This document shows, piece after piece, positions 25,108-36,352 of a stretch of 64,000 nt of DNA; position 1 is the first letter of the stretch, and each line of letters starts with the position of its first letter. Source of the stretch: Valencia hispanica (taxonomy: Eukaryota > Chordata > Actinopteri > Cyprinodontiformes > Valenciidae); contig OY747710.1 of assembly GCA_963556495.2 (NCBI GenBank), positions 23,191,500 to 23,255,499 on the forward strand. Direction: 5' to 3'. The notes beneath the pieces were generated by a model, which ran no database searches, was not told where the DNA came from, and saw only the letters and a program-made list of their open reading frames with translations. The position numbers were made by a program, and so were the translations under genes.

Positions 25108-26967
25108 AAGGGTTTTTGCAATCTGTCTTTAGTGACTGAATTATTTCACACCACCTCAAGAAGCAAATACAACACAAAATGTAGCCCAAATAAATTAAAT
25201 AAAATCAGCAACAATTGTGAGTTCATGTATCTGGGGGTGGACAGTCGATGTGTGGGTGAGTGATTTTCAGAGATCAATATAAGAAATCATTCAAAGCTTC
25301 CACCCTCAGATGGGTTTATACTGCAGCTGAACGAATGTCGCTCTACCTTTCTCTAGGCTCCTTTGCCATTCGTCTCTCTTTTTGATCTCACTTTTATACC
25401 CATCATCACTATCCATTTTTCACCACAACAATCTGTCCATCTAAAATATCTAAGTGAGTGTTTGAGCTGTTTGACGGTCCTCCAGTATCTGCTGGACTGA
25501 AACCAAATCAAATTCACCTTTAAAACTAATTGCCAGACCACATTTAGATGTCTGGGTACTGTCCTGGAAAAAGCTTTCCTGAAAAGTTTGAGTTTTTTTA
25601 ATTCCGCTTTCCTTAAACTCCACTCCTAACAAGAGCAATTATAGATTATTCATTAAGGTGACGGAGCTGGCATTACCCTGCTTAAACACACGGGATCTCC
25701 ATTCATTTGTTTTGATAGACAATTCTGTCAGTTTAAGATGGGCCACATTGATTGTAGCTTAAGAACCTAAATCAGGCTTTTCATTATCGCCTTTCCTTTC
25801 TTCTATCCTTCCACAGACTTTCATTCTCACTCAGCTGCTTCTCTCTTCCGATCACACTCCCCCAGTTTGACGCCCACTGCGAGAGCAGAGAAGCAGAGGG
25901 AGTGAGAAAGTAAAGGGAAGAAGAGGGGGAAAAAGAATAATGAAAGAAAGACGGGAATAAAAGGAAGCCTGGATAAAGAGACAGGAAGGGATTTCACAAT
26001 AAAAAAGAGAGGACAGATGGAGGAAGAGGACATGAAAGTGCCAGCCATCTCCTCTGAGAAGGACAACGAGCAGACGAGAAGTGAGGAGAAAAAACAAAGT
26101 GGAATTGAAAGAGAAATTCAGACCCATGCGTTTTCATTAATGGGAACACACTGCTTCTGAAACGGTGGTTTTAATACAGTAATGAGGTGGAGAAAAGAGA
26201 GAAAGCTGGCAGAAAAAGAATGGACAGATCCCATGTCAGAGTGACCAGTATGGTATACTGGAAGCCACACACATCACAAAGTGATGGGAGGCACGACCAG
26301 CATCTAAATGGCTACCTGTAAATCAGAGCGCACACATGATGACACCAACTAGTTCACATGATCAATGATCTTTCTGTGACATTCGCCTCATTAAATAAAG
26401 AAACCAACCCTCTGTGGTGTGTCAGACCAAAAAGAAGGATGGGATGAGGACAAGGATATCAGGGAGGTAAGCACAAGACACTGGGAGGCTCAGTAACACA
26501 CATACACCCCCAAAATAAACACACAAAAACAGCCAGGGGCCAGTTCAGCTTATTAGACTGGCCATTACACAGACAAATGAGATCCTGGCCTCCTACTGAT
26601 AATCTGCCCTGCATGTCCTTTGTGTCGTTGCATTACATCACCCGGAAGCAGCTACTGTCAAGCTTGGTCGTCAGAGTGCACAACGCTACTCCAACAACAT
26701 GTGCATATAGAGCTGGTCTGACTGAGAGAGTTGCGAGAAGGCACAAAGCGGTAAATATGGCTGCCCAATAGGGTGTGTTAAAATGGCACTATGTTTCCCG
26801 TCAAAGTGAAGTGTGTCTTGCAAAGCACCATACAGTTGTCGTCAGCTAGTGATTTTGTCTGCTCGGGTTATGTCTAAGCTAATATTCTGGGTCCTGGATA
26901 TCAAGACAAGTACCTTAAATGGGACACAATGTGCCTATGTTGCACAAAATGAAAGTAATTTTTATTG
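25108..26967. other. Intronic spacer
   Basis: No exon is recognised. 25860-26100 is purine-rich (GAGGGGGAAAAAGAA-type). Frames here lack family motifs. Confidence 0.45.
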
Positions 26968-27517
26968 TAAGTGAAATGCATTTGTGGATTGAGCAGCAGA
27001 GTTGAGAATGTGGGTTGCACTCTTGCAACCATGGCTATCCCATATCTGCACAGACTGTGAACTAAAGCATCCTCTAAGATAACAACAGTTGCCTCAACAC
27101 TATGGGGTGTAGCAAATGCTACATACAGAATTTCGGGGTGGAGAAGATAGAATGACCTGCTTGCAGTCCGCACCTCAAACCCACTGAATATTTGTGAGAT
27201 TGTGCTGTCTTTATGATAGATTGACTGATAAATCCACACCGGCTGAATTGCAACAAATGCTGCTTTAGGAATGGCATGCCATTTCACAACAATGTGTGAC
27301 TAAGTTGCTGACCAGCAAGAGGAGAGATATGCCACTACTGAGGTTTGGTAAATTAACAAATTGCAAAAATGTGATTAATTTATTATTACTTCAATCATCA
27401 AAACCAATGAACAACACCAAGAATGAGCAGAATAAGTTGTTTGACATTAGCAGAGAGGATACTCAACCCAACTCAGCCCTGCTGCTCAACCCACAAATGC
27501 ATTTTATTTATAACCGT
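26968..27517. repeat. Inverted repeat pair, possible DNA element ends
   Basis: AAATGCATTTGTGGATTGAGCAGCAGAGTTGAG begins at 26973 in the plus strand, and its complement CTCAGCCCTGCTGCTCAACCCACAAATGCATTT ends at 27505. About 33 bp pair with roughly three mismatches. The enclosed 470 bp have no recognised coding content, so this could be a small non-autonomous element or a folded-back duplication. Confidence 0.55.
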
Positions 27518-28004
27518 GGCACCATTTAAAGTGATATAAATAACTGTTCTTTCTAATAGTATTAGAATTACTACCAAGAAACATTTCCTGAATTGTTGTG
27601 CTAAGGTTATTTTTGAGACTCCTGTCTTGACGTAAGAAGGAAAGCAGTTCTTGTTGACCCAGCTAATAAAGAACACTTGTGGAATATTCGACACTGATTG
27701 CAGATTCTTCAAAACACTGTTTGAGATTGGCAAAACCTTTGCTCCATTTGTGAAAATAAAAATTGGGTATACTTAATTTTCTCAAAAAACATATATGAAA
27801 GCCTGGTCTTGTCAGCTAGATGTATTGTTACACCTCACCTGCTGGATGGTTGCCAATTCACACGTCTATTTATACTAAGACTTTATTATTTTGTCCCATT
27901 TTAGTTTCATTTTATACTTTTGAAATTTTATTTATCCTGCTATTTAAGTATTAACCGTATTAATTATTAAATGTCATGCATAACATGTCTTAAGTTTATG
28001 GCAG
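27518..28004. other. Intronic spacer
   Basis: AT-rich sequence, nothing recognised. Confidence 0.45.
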
Positions 28005-28365
28005 ATAGCTGTTGGTAGCACTGTTGCCTTGCAGCAAGAAGGTCCTGGGTTCGAATCCGCTGCAGGAAGTTTGCATGTTCTCCCTGTGCATGCGTGGGTT
28101 CCCTCCGGGTACTCCGGCCTTCTCACATAGTCCAAAAACATGACTGTTGGGTTAATTGGTGTTTTTAAATTGCCCTTAGGTACAGTATGACTGTGTGAGT
28201 GTATGGTTGTTTGTCCTGTGTGTCTCTGTGTTGCCCTGTGATGGACTGGCTACCTGTCCAGGTGTACCCCACCTCTCACCCGATGATTGCTGGAGACAGG
28301 CACCAGCCCCCCTGCAACCCTGCATAGGACAGATGGTATAGATAATGGTTGGATGAAATGACAAA
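28005..28365 (+). mobile_element. SINE-like repeat (GGAT-tail family), near full length
   Basis: The head TTGGTAGCACTGTTGCC..GAAGGTCCTGGGTTCGAATCC is tRNA-like, with a clear B box (GGTTCGAATCC). It continues GTTTGCATGTTCTCCC, GGGTACTCCGGCCTTCTCAC, CCTGTGATGGACTGGCTACC and GCTGGAGACAGGCACCAGC, and ends in GATAATGGTTGGATGA. Fragments of the same family occur at 11755-11995, 35081-35207, 37370-37475, 46810-47022 and 47400-47690. Confidence 0.75.
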
Positions 28366-29023
28366 AACTGCAAAAGCACAAAATACTTAAGTGACAAAAT
28401 TACTTTACAGCCTACCAACAATACAAAGGGAAAATGAATAAAAAATACCCAGTACAGGAAAACTTAACAAGAGATTCTAATTAAACCTTTGCAAATGCAA
28501 CTACAACTATGATTTAGCAGTTGAGTGTAATATTTCTAGGCTTGGTTCTCATATTAAAGAAACATAAAAAGTTTTGTATCCTGCGTCCAGAAAGCAAAAG
28601 ATGTAGGAAACTAATTAAAAAGAAACAACATTTTTGCCAAACCAGCTGTTTACTCAGGCTGCTCCATCAGAAAACTAGACTTCAGCAGGTTCTAGGCATT
28701 TTATGTTTTACCACTTCATATTTTTGCAGTTTTGGTCATTTTGTACCAGTTTTTTTTTTCAGATACGAAAAGGAGCCATCTGCCACAAAACATTAATTCA
28801 TACCGCCATTAGGAACAATTTGTCAAATTGGCAAAGCAGTGAAATAACACAAAGCTGATTTCAGCAGATACCAGGAAGGCTGAATGTATTACAGCAAAGC
28901 GGCTCTTTTTTTGTCAATTTAGCTTTAGACCTCTGTCTGTTAGAAAACATGCAGGACTTGGAAGGCTTTTGGAAATATAGAGTTGACAAAACGATCTACA
29001 TTCAGTAGGGAACACATATGTTA
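28366..29023. other. Intronic spacer
   Basis: AT-rich sequence, nothing recognised. Confidence 0.45.
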
Positions 29024-29653
29024 GCCGTTTCCACCTGGGAGGTTTTAAGCTAGGGCTGGTACCAGAGACTTCCTAAAAGGTCCTGAAAAAGAACTGGCTA
29101 GAGTTTCCACCACCCGAGACCCAAATCATTATAAACGTCTAATTTGTTTAGTCAATAATTCTCTACCTGTACCATTCTTCGTTTTTGTGAAGGATTGTAG
29201 TGCATGGAGACAATTTAACAACATTAATAATATGTTTTATCCTATTATTCCTGCAATACGCTGTGCCTGTGAAGATGAATACAACTTTTAGAGCATGTTT
29301 TATTAACCAGCTCAATATGCTAAAAGACCAGAGTGGTAAAAGACAGAATTAGAAATTAAATGTATGGATTCAGTGTAAAATACAGGTGATATCAAAATAA
29401 ACTCCTGGAAGATACGAAATAGTTATCTTTTATTATTCGGATGCTAATCCAAGATGTAATTCTTGTTGAAGCGTGTTTCTTTTGTTTTGTTAAAAAACTA
29501 AACTGCAAGGAGTTTAGTTTAGATGGCTCAGCAGCAAACTTGGACTGCGTTAGCTCTGGATTTTGGGGACTAGAGCCAGGGTTTGTCTCAGAGGATAGAC
29601 AAAAACCTGCCCTACTTAGGCAAGCACTGGAACCATTTTGGTGGAAAACGCCC
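29024..29653. mobile_element. Candidate DNA transposon with CGTTTCCACC-like ends
   Basis: GCCGTTTCCACC at 29024-29035 and GGTGGAAAACGCCC at 29640-29653 are near complements. Further inside, AGCTAGGGCTGGTACCAGAG and the reverse-strand counterpart of GGACTAGAGCCAGGGTTTGT may continue the terminal repeat. No transposase frame and no certain duplication. Confidence 0.4.
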
Positions 29654-30124
29654 AATGGTTTACATTATACAATGCTAACCATCTAATTGTACTAAATGCT
29701 GAGTTGAGTTGAGCTAAAAATATTGGCTGTACTATCTTTGATCTAAAGTCTACTTTCTGATATTGTGACACTCATCAGCATAGTTTTAACAACTGTTAAT
29801 TATTTCTTTGTTTAAAATGTTAAACTACTGCTACTACAATTGTTGCTGATTTTTACTTAATCAGCTAATTAAACTAAATGCACTGATTTTTTTATTTCTT
29901 AGCTATCATGTTCTCTCAGTTAGTTATTGCAAAGAATATCAATCATACCAACTCACAAAGTAAAGCTTTTTGGCATTGCCTGCTAAATCAATTGCTGCTG
30001 CTTTGTAATGTTTGTCATGCATGCTTTTCATATAAATAACCTAATTTATTTAGCAATTGCCCATCTGACATGACGTCATCATGTGAAGGCATGATACAGT
30101 TGAAGACCGATAGGCATTCCTCAC

Positions 30125-31219
30125 CTTGGTGTACACCCCCCACGACAGCTCGGTCTCAATCACCATGACCACGATGCCAAACATCCCGAAGATGAGGGCG
30201 TAGTCGCTCAGCCTTTTCCTCTTCTCAAACAGTGCCCTGCGATGCCCCAGCTTATAGCCAATGTTTTGGTTCTTTCGTTTAGGGGCCTTGGAGGTGCTAC
30301 CTCTGGCCCCGGTGCCCGTTGCCCCGACTGCTCCCTGCCTGCTGCTCCGCTCCGACTGCCCCCGCCTACTCTCCACCAGCGCGTGGTTCTGGTGATACAT
30401 GGACATTTGGTTGGACGTGGAGTCAGTGATGTCATATCCTCGTCTTGGGTACGGCGAGTCTTCTTTGGACGAGATCACAATCTCTGGGGGGCTCTGGATG
30501 GGGGGTTGATGAGTTGATGACTGGGTCTCTGAGTAGGTTGGAGGGGCTTCTCGCTGTTTGTCGTGACCGCCAGATGCCGTTGCCCCGGCAACAGCCAAAA
30601 CGCCACCGTCTTTGGTTTCGCTGCTGCTGTCCGATTCAATGAGGTTTCTCCTGGAGGCGCTGAGGCGGCTCAGGGGCTTCATGACCCCACCTGTGTACTT
30701 ACAGGAACTCATAGCAATCTCCGTGAAGGGATTGCTGTCCCTGCGGTGGACAAGTGGGCTGGCCTGTCTGTGTTTGCTGCCCCGATCTCTCTCCCTGTCA
30801 CGCTCTCTGTCCCTCTCCCGCTCCATAGAGGGGGAATAGGAGGAGTAAAAGAGGGCGTTGTAGACTGGGGAGTTGTCCCCACTCAGGCTGTGCTGGGAAC
30901 CCAGGCAGGACGAAAGGGGGGTGCTGGTGGGGTGCAGGGCATTAGGGATGGGAGGAGGCAGAGGCTGGGCTCCGGAGGAGGACAGCGGCAACTTGGGGAG
31001 GGATGCTGGAGGCAAATTGGGTGTGGCGGAGGACGGCGATGGGGTGCTGCCATTTAGGCGATCGATACTTGAAGCTCCTGTGTGGTTGGAGTGGTTCAAT
31101 CCTGGCTGGTTGCCAGCCGTGGAGGGATGGGATATGCTGCCTAGGGGAAGGAGGAAGCGCTGGTCCTCATCCTCGCTCCCTCCTAGTAGAGCCAAGCTCA
31201 GAGAAGGGGGATGCTCCAT
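30125..31219 (-). CDS. kcnn3: SK-type calcium-activated potassium channel, first coding exon
   Basis: This exon encodes the first 365 residues of a small-conductance Ca2+-activated K+ channel, a plasma-membrane tetramer gated by bound calmodulin that shapes the afterhyperpolarisation in neurons. Residues 1-147 are Pro/Ser-rich and end in an ERERDR repeat (133-146). Residues 148-195 ([36 protein letters not shown]) match the SK3 N-terminus; PPEIVISS at 244-251 also fits. Residues 315-339 are the basic [20 protein letters not shown] block, and S1 ([19 protein letters not shown]) begins at 340. The exon ends after GVYTK at donor GTGAGG. The first ATG in frame is at 31219; a TAA lies upstream. 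Mammalian SK3 has polyglutamine here, which is absent. Identity as kcnn3 rather than kcnn1 or kcnn2 rests on the N-terminal block. Confidence 0.82.
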
Positions 31220-31244
31220 AGTCAGAGCTGTGGCCACGCACCTG

Positions 31245-31260
31245 TCTACAGTTTAACACA
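31245..31260 (-). other. kcnn3: Probable splice acceptor of the first coding exon
   Basis: On the minus strand a pyrimidine-rich tract (CTGTTTCCTCTCTGTGTG) runs into AAACTGTAG|ACAGG, placing an acceptor at 31247-31246. The coding exon would then begin at 31245 with 26 nt of 5'UTR before ATG, and a non-coding exon would lie further right. Inferred from sequence alone. Confidence 0.5.
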
Positions 31261-32607
31261 CAGAGAGGAAACAGAAATACAAAGAGATATTGATTACCCA
31301 CTTTTTTCTTCATGCAACAGTACTGAAGAAAAGACAAGTGTGAAAGAGACAGACTGAGGTCAAAACGAATGAGTAGAAAGTCTCCAAATGTTGGGTGTGT
31401 GTGAAAAATAGGGTCAACAGAGTGCAGAGAAGCTGTCATAATTTGGAGGAAATGTTATTCCTTGAGTCACATTTGAGTCAGCTGAGCAGCCAGCCACCCT
31501 CTTAACCCTCGTTCCCTCTGATTTCCAGAGTCTCCTTGTTCTCTCAAATCCCACAGCTCTCCCAACAACCTCCCCGAAAAAATGTCATCTTTGTTACACT
31601 GTTGTAGCCAGGATGGGTTAAAAATCATCTGGCTTTACACCTGTTTAAATGAGATCAAGATCAGACACTCTAAAGGTAACAATTTCACATCTGTCAATTC
31701 GCCTTTGTAGGAGAAGCGTGGCTGCAACGAAGGCTCTGTTATCCATAAGTTGGTTGCGATCAGATGCCACCGATTAATCAAAAGCAATAACCTGCTTTCA
31801 GCATGATATAACCAGATATCCTCACCACCCCTCCGTCTGTTCCCCCTTACCTACCTCCGACCTTTTCTCCCACGGTCCTTGCCCCCCAGGCTAGGTGCGT
31901 TCAATCACTGGCTGATTGAAAAACAGGACCACCACTCTTTTTCTTTCTCATGTTGTCACAGCCATCCCCCGATCTTTTTTCCGCTCCGTCTCCTTTTAGC
32001 TCATCCACGGGTCCTCGTCTCACCAGAAGAAAAAGACAAATTTGCGCGTCGCTTCCTTGCAGAATGAATGGATGTCTCCCCCTCCTCCTTCTTACTTTGA
32101 ATGTTCAGTTTGTTTCCCCCCAAGTGATCATCGCGGATGTATCGACGGTACACATTTCCATCCAGGTTCAGGGAGAAGATGATGAGGACGAATAATCCTC
32201 TGGAGACTGGATTAAAATCGTGCCAACCTGTGGCTAAGCGTCAGCAATATGTGCAAAAAGGAGAGAAAGAGATATGGGAAAACTCCCCTGGGTGAGATTT
32301 AACAAGCGAAATATGAGCAGTAAAGTCTGTGATTACATATGTGACAACAACGACTATAACACTCAATCCCGAGCTCCCTGTCTCTCTGTCTGTCTCTCAC
32401 TCTCTCCTCCAACTTCTCTGCGTCCTTTCTCCGCCTCCAGACCCGCCGCTCCTTCCTCATTGGACGGTGCAGCGAGCGCTGAAAACAGGTGGCAGAGTAT
32501 GTGCAGATGTAGCCGCCAAACGGATGTTTAATTTATTGTACCATGGTCATTTCTGGGTTATTATTTTTACTATAACCTCAAAAAGTATGTGTATGTATAT
32601 ATATATA
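31261..32607 (-). promoter_or_regulatory. Likely 5' region of the kcnn3-like gene
   Basis: This stretch has fewer repeats and more GC than its surroundings. Minus-strand donor-like sites (GTAAGA near 32090, GTAAGG near 31850) could end a non-coding first exon, and a minus-strand CCAAT lies at 32463-32459 beside a GC-rich, pyrimidine-rich patch (32390-32480). No TATA box stands out. The transcription start is not defined by the sequence; the assignment is inference from position. Confidence 0.35.
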
Positions 32608-32609
32608 TA

Positions 32610-34228
32610 CACTACCGTTCAAAAGTTTGGGGTCACATTGAAATGTCCTTATTTTTGAAGGAAAAGCACTGTACTTTTCAATGAAGATAACTTTAAACTA
32701 GTCTTAACTTTAAAGAAATACACTCTATACATTGCTAATGTGGTAAATGACTATTCTAGCTGCAAATGTCTGGTTTTTGGTGCAATATCTACATAGGTGT
32801 ATAGAGGCCCATTTCCAGCAACTATCACTCCAGTGTTCTAATTGTACAATGTGTTTGCTCATTGGCTCAGAAGGCTAATTGATGATTAGAAAACCCTTGT
32901 GCAATCATGTTCACACATCTGAAAACAGTTTAGCTCGGTACAGAATCTACAAAACTGACCTTCCTTTGAGCAGATTGAGTTTCTGGAGCATCACATTTGT
33001 GGGGTCAATTAAACGCTCAAAATGGCCAGAAAAAGAGAACTTTCATCTGAAACTCGACAGTCTATTCTTGTTCTTAGAAATGAAGGCTATTCCATGCGAG
33101 AAATTGCTAAGAAATTGAAGATTTCCTACAACGGTGTGTACTACTCCCTTCAGAGGACAGCACAAACAGGCTCTAACCAGAGTAGAAAAAGAAGTGGGAG
33201 GGCGCGTTGCACAACTGAGCAAGAAGATAAGTACATTAGAGTCTCTAGTTTGAGAAACAGACGCCTCACAGGTCCTCAACTGGCATCTTCATTAAATAGT
33301 ACCCGCAAACACCAGTGTCAACATCTACAGTGAAGAGGCGGCTGCGGGATTCTGGGCTTCAGGGCAGAGTGGCAAAGAAAAAGCCATATCTGAGACTGGC
33401 CAATAAAAGAAAAAGATTAAGATGGGCAAAATAAAACACAGACATTGGACAGAGGAAGACTGGAAAAAAGTGTTGTGGACGGATGAATCCAAGTTTGAGG
33501 TGTTTGGATCACAAAGAAGAACGTTTGTGAGACGCAGAACAACTGAAAAGATGCTGGAAGAATGCCTGACGCCATCTGTTAAGCATGGTGGAGGTAATGT
33601 GATGGTCTGGGGTTGCTTTGGTGCTGGTAAGGTGGGAGATTTGTACAGGGTAAAAGGGATTCTGAATAAGGAAGGCTATCACTCCATTTTGCAACGCCAT
33701 GCCATACCCAGTGGACAGCGCTTGATTGGAGCCAATTTCATCCTACAACAGGACAATGACCCAAAACACACCTCCAAATTGTGCAAGAACTATTTAGAGA
33801 AGAAGCAGGCAGCTGGTATTCTATCGGTAATGGAGTGGCCAGCGCAGTCACCAGATTTGAACCCCATTGAGCTGTTGTGGGAGCAGCTTGACCGTATGGT
33901 ACGCAAGAAGTGCCCATCCAACCAATCAAAATTGTGGGAGCTGCTTCTAGAAGCGTGGGGTGCAATTTCTCCAGATTACCTCAACAAATTAACAGCTAGA
34001 ATGCCAAAGGTCTGCAATGCTGTAATTGCTGCAAATGGAGGATTCTTTGACGAAAGCAAAGTTTGATGTAAAAAAAATCTTATTTCAAATACAAATCATT
34101 ATTTCTAACCTTGTCAATGTCTTGACTCTATTTTCTATTCATTTCACAACGTATGGTGGTGAATAAGTGTGACTTTTCATGGAAAACACAAAATTGTTTG
34201 GGTGACCCCAAACTTTTGAACGGTAGTG
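32610..34228 (+). mobile_element. Tc1-like transposon, young copy with perfect termini
   Basis: The ends are CACTACCGTTCAAAAGTTTG and its exact complement, 27 bp perfect including GGGTCAC. TA flanks both sides and the target was a TA/TATG microsatellite, visible at 32590-32609 and 34229-34244. The element is 1619 bp, close to the usual full Tc1 length, and holds an almost complete transposase frame at 33022-34066. High terminal identity and few frame lesions mark it as the youngest Tc1 copy in the window. Confidence 0.93.
33022..34066 (+). pseudogene. Tc1-like transposase with two frame lesions
   Basis: It spans 348 codons, the normal length for the family. The N-terminus MARKRELSSETRQSILVLRN and SMREIAKKLKISYNGVYYSL form the paired-type helix-turn-helix; an RKRSGR basic motif follows. 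The catalytic DDE residues are all present: D in LWTDESKFEVFG, D in LQQDNDPKHTSK and E in NPIELLWEQL. A GGGNVMVWGCFGAG glycine box lies between. One base is missing near 33312, giving a premature stop about 33331, and a small indel near 33430 shifts the frame again. From 33422 to the stop at 34064-34066 the frame is intact through HWTEEDWKKV to FFDESKV. These two lesions should block the protein. Confidence 0.9.
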
Positions 34229-34463
34229 TATATATATATATATGTACACTATACAAAGATGGAGACGCAACAGTTCTGCTTTTGCTCCCATTTTTTCATG
34301 AGCTGAACTCAAAGATCTGAAACATTTTCAATATGTTCGCAAATCTGTCTAAATCTGTGTTAGTGAGCACTTCTCCTTTGCCAAGATAATCCACCCCACT
34401 TTACAGGTGTGGGATATCAAGGTGCTGATTAGACAGCATGAATATTGCACAGCTGTGCTTTAG
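34229..34463. other. Spacer after the Tc1 element
   Basis: The remaining TA microsatellite, then unremarkable sequence up to the hAT-like element. Confidence 0.5.
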
Positions 34464-35255
34464 GCCTGCTCTACACGGAGACAAAATGGGTAAAGCTTCC
34501 AAAATACAGTCTGTAAAAACTGTACCGTAAAAATTAAAACGTTTGTCCACATGAATTCACACAAACCAGATTAAAATGCTGCTGTACATATGCCAGCCCA
34601 CTGGTGGCGCTGTGACACTGCCAGAGGAACACAAAAAAAAAAACACTGAGCATGCGCAGTGAAACCGGTGGCAAACAAGTCTAGTTTCAAATGAGAGCTT
34701 TATTCAAAAGCATATGGTGTCTGTGGTTCTCCGGATCAATTTTTTGCTGCTGGTGATAGAGGAGGGACAGTAAATTGTATTCTAGGATCCATAATAAAGT
34801 CACTATTTGCTTAATTAGGAACGCAACACCTTATGTCACCATGTTTTTTTACTTTATAACAGAGTTGTGCATGTGCGTTAATTATAGGAATGGGGCGGCG
34901 ACGTCATCCATTCAGAATGAATTGCTGGAGAGCTCGTGATTATGGAGAAAACTGAGCCGGCGTTGTGAAATTTCCCAGCTCTGGAACCTGGTTTCAAACG
35001 AAACGATCGTTTTCTGGTGTCCTGAAACACTGAATCCCTGTGGATGAGACACCTATTCGATGAAATATCTTTGCTGCTACTGCGATGGACTGGCGACCTG
35101 TCCAGGGTGTACCCCGCCTCTCGCCCCTTGATCGCTGGAGATAGGCACCACCCCCCCCCCCCGCAACCCTGCATTAGGATGGACGGGTACAGAAAATGGA
35201 TGGATGGATCTTTGCTGCTACACCTGGTTTCATCTCCGTGTAGACATGGCCTTAG
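34464..35255. mobile_element. hAT-like non-autonomous element
   Basis: The left end GGCCTGCTCTACACGGAGAC and the right end, complement of GGCCATGTCTACACGGAGAT, form an inverted pair. The interior includes CACTGGTGGCGCTGTGACAC, GAGCATGCGCAGTGAAACCG and CCGGCGTTGTGAAATTTCC, wording common to fish hAT repeats. No transposase. A SINE is inserted near the right end. The 8 bp duplication is not clear. Confidence 0.65.
35067..35221 (+). mobile_element. 5'-truncated SINE with 14 bp target duplication
   Basis: The body (35081-35207) reads TGCGATGGACTGGCGACCTG, ...GCTGGAGATAGGCACCACC and ends in ATGGATGGATGG. ATCTTTGCTGCTAC flanks it exactly at 35067-35080 and 35208-35221. This shows that the GGAT-tail family moves by target-primed retrotransposition and that it landed inside the hAT-like element. 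Confidence 0.88.
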
Positions 35256-35526
35256 TCTGGCCACACATCCAACAAACTGCATCCTCCTTAAACGAGAGCA
35301 AGAGAGCTTTTTTTCCATGGAAAACGACTCACAAGGCATTAATTCAGACTACAGACCACAGCAAGTTTATTGAAAAGAGGAGAGAATGAGACGTTTAATT
35401 AAAATGTTTACTCCAAAAATAATTGCCAGACCTAATAAGTCAGAAGCATATGCTTGTCTTTAAAAATGAATAAGTGTCATTTATTCAATTAACCATTTGA
35501 AGTGAAAACATTCAGAGTCTGTGATT
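35256..35526. repeat. Repeat block shared with about 41.9-42.0 kb (reverse strand)
   Basis: 35280-35385 aligns with the reverse complement of 41905-42020 at an estimated two thirds identity. The encoded peptides also match (MENDSQGINSDYRPQQVY here, IENDSKDLSSYWGPPQTY there), which suggests an old coding repeat. Family unknown. Confidence 0.45.
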
Positions 35527-35680
35527 AGGCAAGGCAAAGCAATTTTATTTGTAAAGCACACTTTCATCAACAGGGTAATTCTAAGTGCTTTACATGATGA
35601 GGGGATAAATAAAACAGCAATAAAACATAAAACACACACAGAGCATGACACGTAAAAACATTACTCAAAAGCAGATATCA
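35527..35680 (-). mobile_element. L2-like LINE 3' tail, 5'-truncated
   Basis: On the minus strand this is the 3' end ...TTTACAAATAAAATTGCTTTGCCTTGCCT with the same upstream words (AACAGCAATAAAACATAAAA, AACATTACTCAAAAGCAGA) that recur at 36365-36435. It is therefore a separate copy and not the tail of that one. Confidence 0.65.
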
Positions 35681-36352
35681 AATCAAATCAAACTTTATTT
35701 ATAAAGAGCTTTTCATACAAGAATTGCATCACAAAGTGCTTTACATATTAAAATGACCCCATATAAAACCACATTCCCATCTCTATCCCACAGATTTTAA
35801 AGCATGGTCATATCATTACCCCCCTCCCCCTAGCCCAACTACCATGCACACACAGTTAAAAGCAACAGTAAAAAAGGACATTGGGCCGAGTTCAGATAAA
35901 CCATGCAAGGAATTGTCTTCAGAGGAGCCATCTGCACCGGCAGCAGTACATCAACAGCAGCAGCCGAGGCACTGACACAGGGCGCCCTGTGAAGGCAAGG
36001 CCGAGACCCCCACCTCCACCCAAGCTCCACCTGTAGAGAACCCAGGCAGCCACAGCCGACCACCGCTCCCGGGGCAGAGGGCTCCCACAGAGGAAACACT
36101 GGAACGGGGATTAAGATAGCAAATTAAAATATAACAATAAGCAGTAAATAAATGTGTTACGATTAAATAGTAAAACATTGGTAAAACATAGTCATGTAAA
36201 ACATGCAGAGCAATTAAACAGACAATAATAAATAATAATCAGTTAAAAGCTAGGCTAAAAAGGTGAGTCTTGAGCCTACTCTTAAAAACATAAACGTTTT
36301 CTGCTGCCCTGAGGTCCTCTGGCAGCCTGTTCCAGAGGTGAGGGCCGATGTG
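35681..36352 (-). mobile_element. Second LINE family, 3' end
   Basis: On the minus strand the C-terminal peptide LWNRLPEDLRAAENVYVFKS ..LKTHLFSLAF can be read near 36360-36250. An A/T-rich 3'UTR follows and ends in an AAATC (GATTT) repeat tail at 35683-35697. The copy lacks the rest of its RT. It lies between two L2-like fragments. Confidence 0.65.

Noticed and set aside
28015..28065. tRNA gene with GGTTCGAATCC
   Set aside because: Only the B box is canonical; it is the head of a repeated SINE-like unit.
30050..30124. Continuation of the SK channel frame past the donor
   Set aside because: The extra residues ([10 protein letters not shown]...) do not match any SK channel; conserved sequence ends exactly at GTGAGG, so this is intron read-through.
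31220..31237. Upstream GTG as start of the SK channel exon
   Set aside because: A non-ATG start six codons upstream is not needed; the first in-frame ATG at 31219 fits, and the GTG lies just downstream of a probable splice acceptor.
30563..31256. Long plus-strand frames opposite the SK channel exon
   Set aside because: Shadow frames of a GC-rich coding exon on the other strand.
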